A stretch of 64,000 bases of DNA from Colius striatus (taxonomy: Eukaryota; Chordata; Aves; Coliiformes; Coliidae), in assembly GCF_028858725.1 (NCBI RefSeq), contig NC_084761.1:37436501-37500500 (forward strand), given 5' to 3'. The notes below the pieces were generated by a model, which saw only the letters and a program-made list of their open reading frames with translations, had not been told where the DNA came from and made no database searches. A program made the position numbers and the translations under genes. Shown here piece after piece: positions 44,761 through 57,190 of this stretch (position 1 is its first letter; the number at the start of each line of letters is the position of its first letter).

Positions 44761-47700
44761 ATGTTCTTGTTTCTAAAAACATGCAAATGACATTTATTAT
44801 CTTTCAATGACTTCAACCTCCAGAGAAGCTACTGGTCCTGTGTAGTACAAGCAAACTTTTGTAAAGCTCTCAGGACTGCGATCCCAAGATTTCAGATGTC
44901 TCTTAGTGACAGCATGTGAGAAAATGCCAAGTGATTTCAGGATGGAAATAAAATCTGATTGTACACGCTTGGTGTTCTGATTGATTACATGAATAATTTC
45001 CAGTTTGAGTTGCAGCTTATTGCATGAAAAAAACTGCTGTAACAATTTTTCTTATCCTGAGTTGTCTAGAAGCAATCAGAACTCCGTAGAAACAGAACCC
45101 AGAATGTGAGATCCAGAATAAGAAGTTGTCAGATAAGTGTTTAGAATGTCCTTTTGCTCTTGCTGTCATTGATGGCAGTGGTCCTATCCACGTGAAAAGA
45201 ACAGGCTTCTGCAAAGTTGCCTGCACAGAGTGAGTTGAGCCCATTTGTCAGGAGTGATTTGAACACAGATTACTGACTCCAACCCAAAACAGAGCAGCCT
45301 GGAGCTATTGCCAAGTGAGCCTGACTGGTGGTTGACCCCAAGCTACAAATTCATTGAGCAAAGTGATCCTCATTTTGTTTTTTTTTTTAACTTGTATTCA
45401 TTTTGTCTTATGCCTACTGGTTTTATCTGTAGCCTTATGGGAAGAACTTAACTATAGGAAAATGCCTGTAAACGTGCCTGTAAAGATGCCTGGCAACCAC
45501 AGGCTAATGCTCACATTGCTTCAAACCGTTCCTGTTTCCAACCAGTTTATTCTCTCTTAGTGGCATGGTTTGCCGTGTAGTTCACTGTGCCTTTGAACCA
45601 CAGTGTTACACAGCTTGTGTGCCATGTTCTGGAATTCATTTCCATGGAAGCAGCGGCAGTCACTCCTGTTCTGGCAGGATTTTAGTCTTGGAGCTGATCT
45701 CAGTGTGCGCACCATCTGTCTCCCCAGATGGTTCTGCCCGTGCCTGCCTGTGGGGCTGTGGTTTGGCCATGCAGGGCATGTGGTTGCCAAGTTCCTGATG
45801 GTATCCCAACAGCCTTTCCTGATGTCTGCCCCACACCCATGCCTGCAGCCTCACCAAAAAGAAGGCTGTGCCCTGCTCTAGCTTCAAAGGTGGGCATCAT
45901 ATTTTAAGATTCTTTCAGCTGATGTGATGAGAGGCATTGCAGTCCCGAGCCACACGTTCAGGGTTTACTGGCTGTCGTTCTGTGTTACCAGCGCTGGCGA
46001 ACAGGCAAAGAAGTTTCTGCTGCAGGGAAATGAGAAAGCACATAATGAGTCACCAAAGATACTTTCTGGAGTTGGAACAGACTTCTGTGGGTTCTGAACA
46101 CTACTTCTTTCTAATGTATCATTTGTAAAATTGCTTTTTTTCTTTTACTATTTAAACAAATGATGTCAAATATATTTTGAGTAAAATTAGAAAGAGTAGA
46201 TTTTTCAGCCTGACTGCCTATAAGATAAAACTATGTGAAAATATTAGGACTCCTTACACAGAAGACTCCTTACACACAAGTTGTTATTAAATGGGGTTTA
46301 TAATTTTGGGGTGGACAAAGTATTAAATTGAAGAAAAGCAGTTGTAGAGAACAATAGAATATAAAGAATAATAAGGTGCTGAACAACTATGTGCCAAGCT
46401 TGCATTTTGCAGATGCATCTGACTTCATGTTGGACTCCAACTGTGAGGCATTTAATAGGAATAAAAAAGTCTTGTGATGTAATTAACTAGTATGGATCAG
46501 TTTCTAAATACTTGTAGTATTACTGTAGAGAGGTAGAGGCAAAAGTTATTAATCTGTTCTTAACTTCCTAAAGTGTCTTTAAGTAGCTTAGATTTTGAAA
46601 GAGCTCAGATTTTGTAGTGCCTTTGAACATACTACTGTCCTTTGTCCACTGATAACTTGGCACAAGCACATGTTTATCATGTAATGAGAAGAGGAAGAAA
46701 ATGTAGCTGAACAGAGTAAAAATTCAGGTTTCAAAACAGTTCTCATGTCCTAAACTTGAAAATCATTGCATCTTTTGGGGAGTGTGGGGATGTCAAATTC
46801 ATCTAGAAGGGTATTTTAAAAGATAAGTCATAGTTGTATTTTAGATTCATTGCTTGAGAAATGAAGAAAGGTTTGGTTCTTGGCTATAACAGAGAGTGTT
46901 ATTTGCATTTGACCATTTTATGATTATTACACAGAAAAATAAATAACTTAAGTGCAAAAGAGACAAAGGCTGAACTACTTGTGACTGTTTGTATCTGCTG
47001 GAAAGTATTTGTGCATATCTCTTCTCTTTCCATTCCCAAGGTATTCTGTTCCAAACCTTCACTAAGTCACTCTGCTGTATTTAGATAAAGCCTGTTAAAA
47101 AATTCTCAAATACACCTATATCTAAGCAGCAGCTTCTGCACAAATAGTATCCTCTGGACATTTCTTCTTCAGTGTCAAATGTTGTGTTTCTCCTCAGCTT
47201 CCTTTTCCAAATATTGCGGTAAAGACTTTTGGAGGCAACAGGGAGGTCAAATATATGCCTTGTAAAGGCCAACCTGAGACACTGACAGTTTTTCTGTGAA
47301 GCAGAAAACTGTAACCAGCACAAACCTTGTAACTAGTGCAAACACTTGCCTTTGTGTGCTCCCACTGTACTTTGTGGAAGGATGTATTCAAAGCAACAGC
47401 AGCTATTTGTGCAGGACAGCTATAGGTAGGAATGCCAGTTCCTGCGGGGATATAGGGAAGGGATGGCAGGGCATGGACAGCCCTCTGTGGTGGATCATTA
47501 GCTCAGGATTCTGCCTGAGACAACAGCACACAGAAGCTTTCACACGCATCTTTGCTGGGGGAGGCACTGGCCCATAGGGTCACTGAAGGCGAATTGGGCT
47601 TGGATTTTGCCACTTGTGTATTTCTTGGTAAATACAGCATCATTGATGCAAGGGGGACAGACTTTTCCCTCCCTCTCACCTGGGGCAAGTATGCACTGTA

Positions 47701-49970
47701 GGCTCCTGGCTCAGGAATGCTGGTGTGCAAAGAGCATGGGCCAGAGCACACGTGGCTGGGAGGCAGGTCAGTGGGTCAAGTGTAGCAGCAGCTGCCATGG
47801 GAATAACAAAAAGTGTCTCCATTCAAAGTTGGAATGGTGTGTCAGCATGTAGAAAGATGAGAGCATCCTTTGGGCTGAAGTTGCTGAGACGCCAGGTGAG
47901 AGTTAAGGCAACCCATGAGCTGCAGCATCAGGGCATTGTGGCTCACTGGTGTCTGGGAAGGCTCTGAAATCACAGCTGTTGTGATTAAGGACTGGTGCAG
48001 GGGGCAGAAGTGGCAGAACATACTTTGTGGGGGCTGCTGCTTCTTTCCGTTTGGCAAAAGGAGGGAAAGGGCTGTTGATTTGTTTCTAAGTGCAGCACAG
48101 TGCAAATACCAGGAGAGAAGATCCATTTAATCTTCCAAACAAAGCTGACAAGAAAAAATGTGGATGTTAATCAGCCAGGACAGTGTCAAGTTTTGGTACT
48201 AGCTGAAAGTTCCTGGTGTGCTGGAGAGGTGACATTCCTGCAATGCCTCTCAGCAGTTCATGACACAAAGGGCCAGACAAATTTTAAAACGTGTGTTAGA
48301 TACGGTACCAGAATTACAAAGGGGATTGCAAAAAGCCTCACTGGTTTCACAGCACTTTTTCTGGACAGAGTTTCTGCAAAAAAAAACAGTCAGCTGTACA
48401 CACCTAATTTTGTCTGAGCTAAACATGTAGAGGTCTAATACAGTTGAAAAACCAAAACAAAGACAACAACAAAGAACAGTGTTCAAATGCCAAGTTCAAA
48501 ACTTCTTAAAATACAGGTTTAATTTCTGGGATAGTGAGTGAAAAACAAAAATAAAACTCACTCCTGAATGTTTACATCAGCAAAACACAGTTCCTCCAAA
48601 TTGCAGAGCTACTTGTCCATGACCGATTGAGTAACAAGAAGTATCTAATGTGAAATAGGTTTCTTCAAGTTTCAACAGAATCAAGCTTGTAACAAGCTGT
48701 GAGTGCATGGGGAAAGCAACTGCATGTCCATTCCACCATACCTTGTGTTTTTTCCTGGACTGGCATCAAAGTATTGTTCAGCTCTGCGTGAAAAGTATAT
48801 TGAAGGGAAATAATTTTGTCTTTGAGTTAACTCTATAGACAATAGCATGTTCATAGCATGAGGGGACAGTTTTGAGGCAAAATGTCAACAGTGTTAAGTG
48901 GCTGCTTAACAGAAACACCTCTGTGCACTTTGTGTTTGCTGCCATGCTGTAGCCTGGCCAAATATTTGTCAAACATATTTTTCAGCTTCATCAGGGCCTG
49001 TTTTCCCCTGAATGCTGTCATGCTAATAACCACTATGCTATTAACCACTTTATTGAGGAAATAGCTAAATGGAAATTAAAGTATTTCAGGGAAAAATTAA
49101 GGAAAGCACAGACACCTAATGTGGGGTTTTTTGGCAATATTTGCCTTACTGTTGTGCTTTATTTAGTCATTCACTGGAAGGGACCTCAAAGAATGTATTT
49201 GCTTAGTGTTGGCAGCAAGGCAATAAATGAAAGATTTGACAGGTCACTGGAAAAGATGTCATGCTGACTGTCACCTGTCAGAGGAGCTGGAAGGTCTCCT
49301 GGCTAGGCTGAAGAGAATGTCTTCTCACTGCTTCCTATATTTCTTAGCCCAGTTGTGAGCTGCAGTGCTGTTGGGTCCTCTGAGATCTTGGGACATCCAT
49401 ACGAGGGAGCTATCCACAATGGAGTAGGTGCAAAGGCGGTGACTATTGCATCCAGTGTCTTCAGGCCTTGTTTAAGAAATTGGTGGCAATGCAGGGATAA
49501 ACCAAAACCCTTGCCTTCAAGAGTTCGAGCTGCTCACGGCTGATTTATTTACACCATGAAAAATCTGAAAGTACTTCAAGAAACTGGAAGTTAAGCACAC
49601 AGGGAGCTACCTTGAGAGGCCATCGGGGTGAGTGTGGTGTGTGCCAGGTGGATTAAGCCCCACAGAAGAAATCCTGTTATACACAAGAGACATAATGTGC
49701 ACAGGGAGAAGAGAAATGAGACTGCCATGGGGCAGAAGGTGAGCAGAGCTCTCCCTGGAGGAAGTTGTGGTCATGCAGACACAGCCAGTGCGGAGCCTCA
49801 TAGCTTCCCCATCTTGCACATCATCTCTCCCAGTCCAACCCTGAGAGGTGACACCTTTGTCTGCAGTCACAAGCTCCCCACTGTGCGCTGGACCTTGCGG
49901 CTTGAGAGGTTGAGGCAGCTTGCCCAGGTGGCAATGCACTACCCCAGCACTGCTGCTGTCTCATCATAAA
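44761..49970. other. Intergenic, COQ2 to rearranged CR1
   Basis: About 5.2 kb without a recognised gene. Many short frames occur on both strands but none shows a domain, splice context or codon pattern. Confidence 0.5.
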
Positions 49971-49971
49971 A

Positions 49972-50295
49972 CCATAGAATCGTAGAATGGTAGGGGTTGG
50001 AAGGGACCTTTAGAGATGATCTAGTCCTGCAGAAGCAGGTCAGCCTAGATAAGGTTGCATGGGAACGTGTCCAGGCAGGTCTTGAAGACCTCCAAGGAAG
50101 GAGACTCGACATCCTCCCTGGGCAGCCTGTGCCACTGCTCCCTCACCTGAACAGTAAAATAGTTTTTTCTTATATTTAAATGGAACTTTTTGTGTTCCAG
50201 CTTCATACCATTACCCCTTGTCCTGTCACTAGATACAACAGAAAAAAGTGATGCCCCAACCTCCTGACACCCAGCATTTAGATATTTGTAACTAT
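49972..50295 (-). mobile_element. CR1 3' end, antisense (left arm of a rearranged CR1)
   Basis: CATAGAATCGTAGAATGG at the left is the reversed CR1 3' terminus. The body continues with antisense CR1 3' sequence to about 50295, where the orientation flips. Confidence 0.9.
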
Positions 50296-50299
50296 TAAG

Positions 50300-51205
50300 T
50301 TCTTATCCATGAAGGATAAGATGGTTATCAGGGAGAGTCAACATGGATTCACCAAGGGGAAATCCTGTTTGACCAACCTGATAGTGTTCTATGAGTGCAT
50401 AACCGACTGGCTAGATGAGAGGAGAGCAGTGGATGTCATCTACCTTGACTTCAGCAAGGCTTTTGACACTGTCTCCCATACCATCCTCATCAGAAAGCTC
50501 AGGCAGTGTGGCTTGGATGAGTGGACAGTGAGGTGGATAGAGAGCTGGCTGAATGACAGAGCCCAGAGGGTCGCGATCAATGGCACAAAATCGAGTTGGA
50601 GGCCTGTGGCCAGTGGAGTTCCACAACGATCAGTTCTGGGGCCAGTTTTGTTCAATGTTTTCATCAACGACCTGGATGAGGGGACAGAGTGTAACCTCAG
50701 CAAGTTTGCTGATTACACCAAACTGGGAGGACTGACTGATTCCCCAGAAGGCTGTGATGCCATTCAGCAGGATCTCGATCAGCTTGAGAGTTGGGCAGAG
50801 AGGAACCTCATGAGGTTCAACAAGGACAAGTGCAGAGTCCTGCATCTGGGAAGGAACAACCCCATGCACCAGTACAGGCTGGGGGTTGAACTGCTGAAGA
50901 GCAGCTCTGCAGAGAGACCTGGGAGTCCTGGTTGATAATAAACTAAATGTGAGCCAGCAATGTGCCCTCGTGGCCAAGAAGGCCAATGGCATCCTGGGAT
51001 GCATCAAGAAGAGTGTGGCCAGCAGCCAAGGGAGGTTCTTCTCCCCCTCTACTCTGCCCTGGTCAGGCCTCATCTGTAATACTGTGTGCAGTTCTGGGCT
51101 CTTCGGCTCAAGAGGGACTGGGAAGTGCTGGAGATAGTCCAGCACAGGGCCACCAAGATGATCAGGGGACTGGAACATCTTTCATATGAGGAAAGACTCC
51201 AACCT
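50300..51205 (+). mobile_element. CR1 reverse-transcriptase segment, sense (inverted middle)
   Basis: An open frame of 208 codons (50309-50935) shows LINE reverse-transcriptase motifs: [28 protein letters not shown] and [16 protein letters not shown]. The catalytic FADD-type motif reads FADY (50705-50716), so the copy is very probably inactive. After 50935 the CR1 frame continues with shifts to about 51205. A genomic fossil, not a host gene. Confidence 0.9.
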
Positions 51206-51660
51206 TCACATCCCAAACCAGGCCCTCCTTATTTGTCAGCAGAAGATCCATCAGCACACCTCTCCTCATTGGTTCCTCAATCACCTATGACAGGAAGTTG
51301 TCATCAATTCTGTAGGAACCTCCTGGACTGCGTGTGCTTGGCTGTGTGGCTTTGCCAGCAAATATCAGGGAGGCTGAAGTCTCCCATGAGGACCAAGGAT
51401 TGTGATCGTGAGGCAGCTCTCTCTCAGGATGGTCAGCCTTCTGTATCTCAACATGGTGTGCAGATAAGGGGCAATTATCATGGTGTTCCCTGTTCTGCCC
51501 TGTTTCCCTGCTAGACAGGATATCTTGTTCTATGATACTTCTCCCCTCACCCCCAAGTCCTTTAGTTTAAAGCCCTCTTGATCAAGTTGGCTAGCCTGTT
51601 CTCAAATATTCCAATGCCCTTACGGGAGAGATTAATTCCATCCACCAGCGGAGTGGTATG
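51206..51660 (-). mobile_element. CR1-type endonuclease segment, antisense (right arm)
   Basis: The minus strand reads [12 protein letters not shown] followed by a broken EN-domain frame and a NKEGLVW-like stretch, typical of the CR1 endonuclease region. The part beyond about 51550 resembles avian repeat DNA but is less certain. Confidence 0.7.
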
Positions 51661-52980
51661 GGAGGGATGAGGGATGTACAGGTGTGGGCAGGAAACAGCC
51701 CTCTCCTTGTACCAACTGCCATTGCTTCAGTTTCGGGGAGATGCAAGCCTGAGCCTTGGCCATATTTCTAAAGGCTGTGACAACTCCCCTTAGCACTTGC
51801 TTAGCACCTTTCTCCCCTGACTTCTATAGCAGTAGGGATCTTCTTTTAGCCTGTTTCATTCCAAGCTGTGGGAAGGAGGCAAGGGTTGGGAGAGAGGTGC
51901 TCTTCCATTGAACCAGGTAAGACATCCATGAAGCCCCAAAGTTTCAGATGCAGAGGCTTTTCTCCACGTCTGAAACAAAACCCCACTGAAACCCTGAGGT
52001 TGTTACTCTGACTCTTGAAAGGGTTGGTGAGACCAGAACTTTGGAGAGAGGCCCCCCAGGCACCCTCCTCTTCCCAGGCAGCCTACTCCAACCGGCACAC
52101 CAGCAGGCTTACAGCAGACCCTCTGTAAGAAAACCCACTGCTTTCTACTGGAGAGGTCAGGTTTGTGGAACTAGAAGCACAAGGCTGAGTAGTGCAAAAG
52201 ACAGCTTTGCTCATTTGTGGTAGTGTTTTGTGTGGTGGATTTGTTTCAAGTGGAATGGTGAATGGTGGGAATATTTGCATGTTGATGGTCTTGTTGTAAA
52301 ATGGAACAAACTAGTGTCTGGTTGCCACTACTCTGTGAAATACAGTGGGAGACCATGTCATTTATACTTTATTCTTTGCAGAGAAAGCAAGAATATGTTC
52401 AGGGAGTATTTGACTCATGAATTTTTGTCAAAATTGCATTTACTCTACTACATGTTAAACTGATGAATGTTAATTTCAGATTGTCTGCATGGAAATAAGT
52501 TTTTATTGTCACCACCTGGAAAAAGGCATTACAGGTTTGGTTTTGTTAGCACATTTCCTTTCTTTCATTGAGGTATTTTGTTTCTGTTATCTTGCTGTGG
52601 CTAAGAGAGGTGTGTTCTGCACCCAACTGCCTGTCTTCCTGCAGTGCCCCTTCATGGACCTGAAGCTGTGTGTGAAGGGGAACATGGCCACCAGCCCAGG
52701 CCTGGTGGAGAGCTGTGGCAGGAGGCAATGAGGGTGATGCTCTTGCTGTGAGTTCCAGGAGTTTGTGTTTTGGTTTCACTGGTGAGATTTTTTATCAGGG
52801 TCTTTTGCCCAGCTTAAATACCAGGTGAAGAGAATGAGCTGAGGTAGGTGTTAATGTGGTGTTTTCTCATGGTGACAAAAGGCAGCTGCAGGTAGTAGCA
52901 GGCTGCTTTTCTGCTGAAGAAAAGAACTTTCAGGGCCCGGTTGCTCAGATGGACAGTGTTGCCCTGGCTCTGAAGAGAGG
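51661..52980. other. Intergenic, no recognised element
   Basis: No gene or clear repeat between the rearranged CR1 and the solo LTR. Confidence 0.45.
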
Positions 52981-53559
52981 TGTCATGGCTTAAGCCCAGC
53001 TGGTGACTAAGCACTACACTGCCACTCGCTCGCTACCCCCCCTCCCAGCAAAACTCATGGGTTGAGATAAGAGCAGATTAATAATTAAAATGAAATAAAA
53101 TAGAATAATAATAACAATAATAAAACATATAAGAATAATTGTAATGAAAAGGAAGACAACAAAAAGAGAGATAAATAAAACCCAAGAAAAGACAAGTGTC
53201 GCCCAATGCAGGTGCTCACCATCTGCTGACTGATGCCTGAGCAGCAACCTGCTCCTTCCTGCCAGCTCCTACCAGTTTATACACTGGGGATGGTATTCTA
53301 TGGTATGGAATAGCCCTGTGGCTAGCTAGTTTGGGTTAGCTCTCTTGGCTGTGCTGCCTCCCAGCTTCTTGTGCACCTCCTCACTGGCAGGGCACAGGAA
53401 ACTGCAAAGCCCTTACCTTGGTATAAGTGCTAAAGCACTTGGGATAAAGTACTAAACCATCGGTGTGTTATCAACATTAATCTCATACTAAATCCAAAAC
53501 ACAGCCCTGTACCAACTCTTAGGAAGAAAATTAACTTGATCCCAGCTGAAACCAGGACA
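52981..53559 (-). mobile_element. Solo LTR, ERVL type, antisense
   Basis: Starts TGTCATGGCTTAAGCCCAGC and ends GAAACCAGGACA, with TGTC/GACA termini. It is flanked by the 5-bp direct repeat AGAGG at 52976-52980 and 53560-53564; 5-bp duplications are typical of ERVL. Length 579 bp. Read on the minus strand it resembles an LTR family common in bird genomes. No internal retroviral genes flank it. Confidence 0.88.
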
Positions 53560-53570
53560 AGAGGACAGAC

Positions 53571-53860
53571 TGTTAAAACCTGTGGGAATAAAGAACTGGT
53601 AATTGGCAAAAAATGTAAACCGACCTTCAGAGTATGAGACTGATTGCTGGGGAATGAGATAATGTTATAGAATGCCTGGTTGCGAGTGTGAGAAGCAGCA
53701 GCGGGAGAGTGGAAAACAGGCAAAGCCTGAAGGTCAGCAGGATGTAAAAGCAAAACCAGATATTATGTAACTTTGACAATAAATTAAGGGCTTGCATACA
53801 GGAGAGCGGCACTTGCTCATGGCAATGCTCCCCCTTCAGCAGTCCTGAGTCGGTTTAGTG
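53571..53860 (+). mobile_element. Possible LTR remnant
   Basis: Begins TGTTAAAACCTGTGGG, has AATAAA at 53778-53783, then a GC-richer GAGAGCGGCACTTGCTCATG stretch resembling an R-U5 end. No terminal repeat or target duplication was identified, so the call is tentative. Confidence 0.35.
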
Positions 53861-54519
53861 TGTTTCAGCGCGTTGCCCCAATCTCGACCGGCCCAAGATC
53901 AGCAAAAACCCTTAAAATGTTGCTGATGAGCCTGTTTTTCAAAGCATTCTTCCCACTACTGACTGTGAATTTGGCCTTCTCATTTCCCTTCCTCCTTCTA
54001 CAGCAGACTCTTGGGCTAACTGGTATTTTGCATGAGCCAGCTGGTAGAATCTAGAGTATCTCTCTAGAAATCATCTGCTGCACTAAAACTTTTGCAAACT
54101 TTGCTTCCCCTCAGCCTTTTGCAATGTTTCTGAAAAAAGAAAAGGTGTACAATGCAGGGGTCAGCTAGCCAGACACAACACGAAACAGATATAACCCCAG
54201 GTAAACTTTGGAACTGCTGGAAGCTAAGGGGTTCATTTCAGGGCACGGTTCACTGTTTTCGCAGCAGCACTACTGGTAAAAGGCTCCACTTAATGCAATG
54301 TAAATCTCAAAACTGGTAAGTTGCAGTTTAACCTGAGTTTCTCCTTCCCGGATGGTGAGAGAAGAGGAACCCACTGTCAGCACTTCATGTAGGACACTTG
54401 GAACTTGTGTTGCTCCTGGGCAAGCAGCCCCTCAGCCCTGCTCTGTACTCTCTGTGCACTCTGTGAAACAAAACCCCCTGTCCTGGCTTCTCTACGCATT
54501 GTGGAAGTGCATCCAAAAC

Positions 54520-55034
54520 TGTAAGAAACCTGCATAGGGCAGGAGCCCTTAGACATCTGGGGCAGGTTAGTGAAGAAATAGTGAATATTAGTATTGTAGA
54601 AAATGCTAACGTTTTTGCAGGATGGAACAAAGGGGATTACGACAAAGAATTTCTAACCATATCTGTTTATTTGTAGTGCTAACAATCTGTCTGATAGGTT
54701 TTACATTTTAATAAGAGGGAGTATGAGTGAAGACTGTGGGGGGTATGAGTGCTTAAATATGACTGTGGAGGTATGGGTGACAAGATAAGATTGTGGACAA
54801 GAGCCAGACATCCCTTGAGGTGTTGTAGGCACCTCAGGGAAGTTGTAAATCTTGGAGTACCTAATCAAAGGGGAAACAAAGGAGAAACCTGGGGATATGG
54901 GAATAAAAAGCCAAATGTTGTATCTATCAGATGTTATTACTAGCTAGGACACCCACTCTTGCAAGAACACTTAATAAAAGTGCTTCACTGCAGAGTCTGA
55001 CCTCAGTCTTTCGTGAGAAAGCTTGTTTCTTACA
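54520..55034 (+). mobile_element. Solo LTR with 10-bp terminal inverted repeats
   Basis: TGTAAGAAAC at 54520-54529 and GTTTCTTACA at 55025-55034 are perfect inverse complements. Inside are a TATA-like AATAAAAAG at 54902-54910 and AATAAA at 54973-54978, then a 56-bp U5-like tail. This is the layout of a 515-bp retroviral LTR in + orientation. The flanks AAAAC and GTATC do not form an obvious target duplication. Confidence 0.75.
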
Positions 55035-55960
55035 GTATCTCATAAAGAGAAATGGATGCATATATGGTAAGGACTTGGTTAATTTTACAATAGCTGGGCT
55101 CTGTGGCTTAGCTTAGGTAGTGCAACAAGCATTTAGGCAATCAGCCTAGTTTCTACAGAAACCCTTGACATACGGTGTATTTACTAATTCAGAAATGAAA
55201 ACACAAATGCATCCCTAAGAAGAAGGAGCATGCTTGCTGAAGATTAAAGAAGATTAAAAGCAAAGGTACCATAGCATCCTGCTGTGTCCTTATCTGAGGC
55301 TGGATGGCAGTGGAGGACAGTTGGGGCAGGGGCTACCCACCAGCCATCACAGCATTGTGGCACAGGGTGCTGACCCACATGGAGCCGACCCACAGGGAGC
55401 CATCCCCTGATGCAGGTGGGTTTAGCCATTGCTGGCTTTTACTGAGAGGGTCCTGTTTTTCCCCCTGGGTCAGCACGCTGGGGCAAGGGCTATTCTGGGT
55501 GACCCCATGAGCGCCTGTCACAACCCCCTTCCACCACCATGCTGCTCACTCACCATCACCTAAGCCTGGTTGTGAAAACAAGCAGGTCTGCAGAGCCCCT
55601 TCATCCGAAGCCTTTTCTGTCAGGAAAGGGAAAAACTGAGAGTGAAGCACCCTGAGGTGCTCTTCATTTAGTCTGGTCTGGGATCCATGAAATGTGTTTT
55701 TTCTTTGGGGAAAGATGTTGGCAAAATGAAGGTCCATCATTCTGAGCTGTTCCCCCCTCCAAACAGCAACCATATGTATTCAGAGTTAAGGGAATAAGGC
55801 AATATATATGCAACACTTTTTTTAAGCAGATGATCAGCAGTCTATGAATGAATTCCTGGTAAAGGAGGAGGCAGGGGGTGGAGGGTGGAGTGGAGTGCTC
55901 TGCAAGTATGTTAAGCCTCATAGCTCCTGACCTCCCCCTCCAGTTACCTCCCACCATTGT
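55035..55960. other. Intergenic, with a G-rich purine tract
   Basis: No gene. A GGAGGAGGCAGGGGGTGG tract lies at about 55864-55881, shortly before the candidate PLAC8 upstream exon. Confidence 0.45.
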
Positions 55961-55974
55961 TAACTGCTGACTGC

Positions 55975-56095
55975 TGGCTACCAATAAGAGCCTCCAAAAG
56001 TGAGAAATTTAGTTTCATCTTCCCTAGAGCCTCTCTGTGGGGGGCACAGGACGGGAAAGGAAACCTGCACTGACAGAGGCTGCTTACCAGAAGGT
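55975..56095 (+). promoter_or_regulatory. Candidate PLAC8 promoter and 5' non-coding exon
   Basis: Within 120 bp are CCAAT (55981-55985), an interferon-response-like element on the minus strand (GAAGATGAAACT, 56011-56022), an ETS/IRF composite GGAAAGGAAA (56054-56063) and a donor-like AAG/GTTAGT at 56093/56094. PLAC8 coding exon 2 begins at an acceptor, so an upstream non-coding exon must exist. Whether it is this one is inference. Confidence 0.3.
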
Positions 56096-57146
56096 TAGTT
56101 CTTTTAAAGCATGGAAATAGTAAAAACTTGTTTGCTTGGGAAGAGTGGATTAATAATGCAGAAGTAGAGATTTTCTTTTTTTTTTTTTCTTCTTGGCACA
56201 TAATTTAAAGCAAAATATATGGGACATCCTACCTGGGGAAGGGAGCAGGCTTTTTAAAACGTATGCACAAAAGCTGGATTATGTAGAGGTTCCTTCTTTG
56301 CTGCTTTCTCCTGCTACCAGGATTATATAACTCAGTTAAAGGAATCTGGCTTGTACATTGCTCTGTTCAAACTGAGCTGTCTCTTGTCCACATGGATGCT
56401 TAAGACCAGACTCCTCTTAGCCAAGCTGCTTAGCTGTGTGTTTTCTAGGAGGCTCTGAGGATGTGCTGGATCTAGTTGCTGTCTTGCCAGAAGCTTGGAT
56501 GTCTTTCGCTTTCAGTTGTTGCTGCCTGATCTTCCTGTGTGTTTGCTGTCTCTTTCGGTGAGGTGTGTGCTATTGGTGACAAGAGCATCCTAACTCTGCA
56601 ACGTCTTCATTAAAGTCTGCAGCTAAGAGAGACAGAACTATGTGAAAAATACAAAGTACAGTGAGGTTTGTCCTACATGGGAAGCACTGCTGAGTTTTGG
56701 TGAGAGAAGGCCTCTAGGCAATGCCAGCTCCCCTCGGGACACGTAGTGAGCATGCAGTCTGGCCTGGGCTGCCAGGTGAGGCCAGGAGTGGGGGTTTTGT
56801 AGGACATGCTTTGCTCCAAAGGCTAGAAGATACTCCCCTGCCCCCCAGGCATCACCGACTTATCTTCAGTTTCGATTCTGGCTTCTGAGCTCAGTGGCTG
56901 TGCAGGGAGGAGCCTTGACTCCCCTGCAGGAGGTCCTGCTGCTGCCAGGCTCATTTCGCAAAAGGAAAAAACCCACCCCCTAATTTATAGTAAAAAAGCC
57001 TCAACAAATGTGAGCAGGAGTTTGCCTTTTTTTTTTTTTCCCCTTCTTTGTGCATAACAGAAAAGCTTGGGTGTAGGGTCAAGCTTGCTTTCAATTGCTA
57101 TTCATTTTTGTGCAGTTTCTTACTTGGCTAGAGAATAGGAGTACAG

Positions 57147-57190
57147 AGGTTTGGTTTGGTTTGGTTTAGTTTGGTTTGGTTTGGTTGGTT
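57147..57190 (+). repeat. (GGTTT)n pentanucleotide repeat
   Basis: About eight TTTGG/GGTTT units with one GTTTA variant. Confidence 0.9.

Noticed and set aside
50309-50935. Treating the reverse-transcriptase frame as a host gene
   Set aside because: It lies inside a rearranged CR1 LINE, lacks one catalytic Asp and has no independent promoter or splice structure.
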